A stretch of 5,394 bases of DNA from Streptococcaceae bacterium (GTDB lineage: Bacteria > Bacillota > Bacilli > Lactobacillales > Streptococcaceae). The position numbers and the translations under genes are program-made. Below the pieces are notes generated by a model that saw only the letters and a program-made list of their open reading frames with translations, searched no databases and was not told where the DNA came from. This document shows, one piece after another, positions 5,363-5,394 of this stretch (position 1 is the first letter of the stretch; every line of letters starts with the position of its first letter). The DNA lies in the NCBI GenBank assembly GCA_902836505.1, contig CADFQU010000080.1, positions 1 through 5,394 of the forward strand, read 5' to 3'.

Positions 5363-5394
5363 GAGAGTGGGACAGAAATCGGTAATTCGTTAGA
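5363..5394 (+). repeat. Start of a streptococcal intergenic hairpin repeat (cut by the window edge)
   Basis: After the dpr stop comes GAGAGTGGGACAGAAATCGG and then an AT-rich part. I recall this GAGTGGGACAGAAATC motif as a frequent intergenic element in oral streptococci. Its other arm reads roughly GATTTC...TCCCACTC and forms a long hairpin that can end transcription. The second arm lies beyond the window, so the hairpin cannot be confirmed here. Confidence 0.5.

Noticed and set aside
1..5394. CRISPR array, insertion sequence, tRNA or rRNA gene, or phage genes
   Set aside because: No regularly spaced repeats, transposase motifs, tRNA-like sequence or phage proteins were seen on either strand.

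Overview
The window looks like core chromosome of a low-GC Gram-positive coccus, most likely an oral Streptococcus of the mitis/sanguinis/parasanguinis kind. The grounds are the gene content (YutD-like protein, RlmN, a VanZ-family protein, a competence-type prepilin peptidase and Dpr), the AGGAG-type ribosome binding sites, the T-box leader, and a GAGTGGGACAGAAATC intergenic repeat at the right edge that I recall as common in oral streptococci. The species cannot be fixed from the sequence alone.

Layout: (1) 3-65 is the probable tail end of an upstream gene. (2) 134-2376 is a compact plus-strand operon: an extended -10 promoter, a YutD-family protein, rlmN (23S rRNA/tRNA m2A methyltransferase) and a VanZ-family membrane protein that starts at a TTG codon inside rlmN. 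(3) 2377-2810 is a regulatory region. It holds a perfect-consensus promoter, then a complete T-box riboswitch whose likely specifier is UGG (Trp), with antiterminator and terminator. (4) 2811-3998 is a full-length trpB with no other trp genes beside it. (5) 4005-4664, minus strand, is a type IV/competence prepilin peptidase convergent with trpB; the best terminator for trpB lies inside the 3' end of this gene. (6) 4665-4817 is a divergent regulatory region with a near-match to the ComX CIN-box for pilD and a promoter with two PerR/Fur-like 7-1-7 boxes for dpr. (7) 4818-5345 is dpr, a Dps-like peroxide-resistance ferritin, followed by the start of the intergenic repeat.

How the pieces work together: the first operon is linked to translation (rRNA/tRNA modification plus a basic, probably RNA-contacting YutD protein). 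trpB alone, switched on by uncharged tRNA-Trp, would let the cell make tryptophan from indole plus serine without the rest of the pathway. pilD serves DNA uptake pili. dpr protects against iron and peroxide. No novel multi-gene defence or mobile system is visible. The points most worth a second look are the lone T-box-controlled trpB, the tandem operator boxes at dpr, the leaderless-looking CIN-box start of pilD, the terminator embedded in an opposing gene, and the hydrophobe-free tail of the YutD protein.
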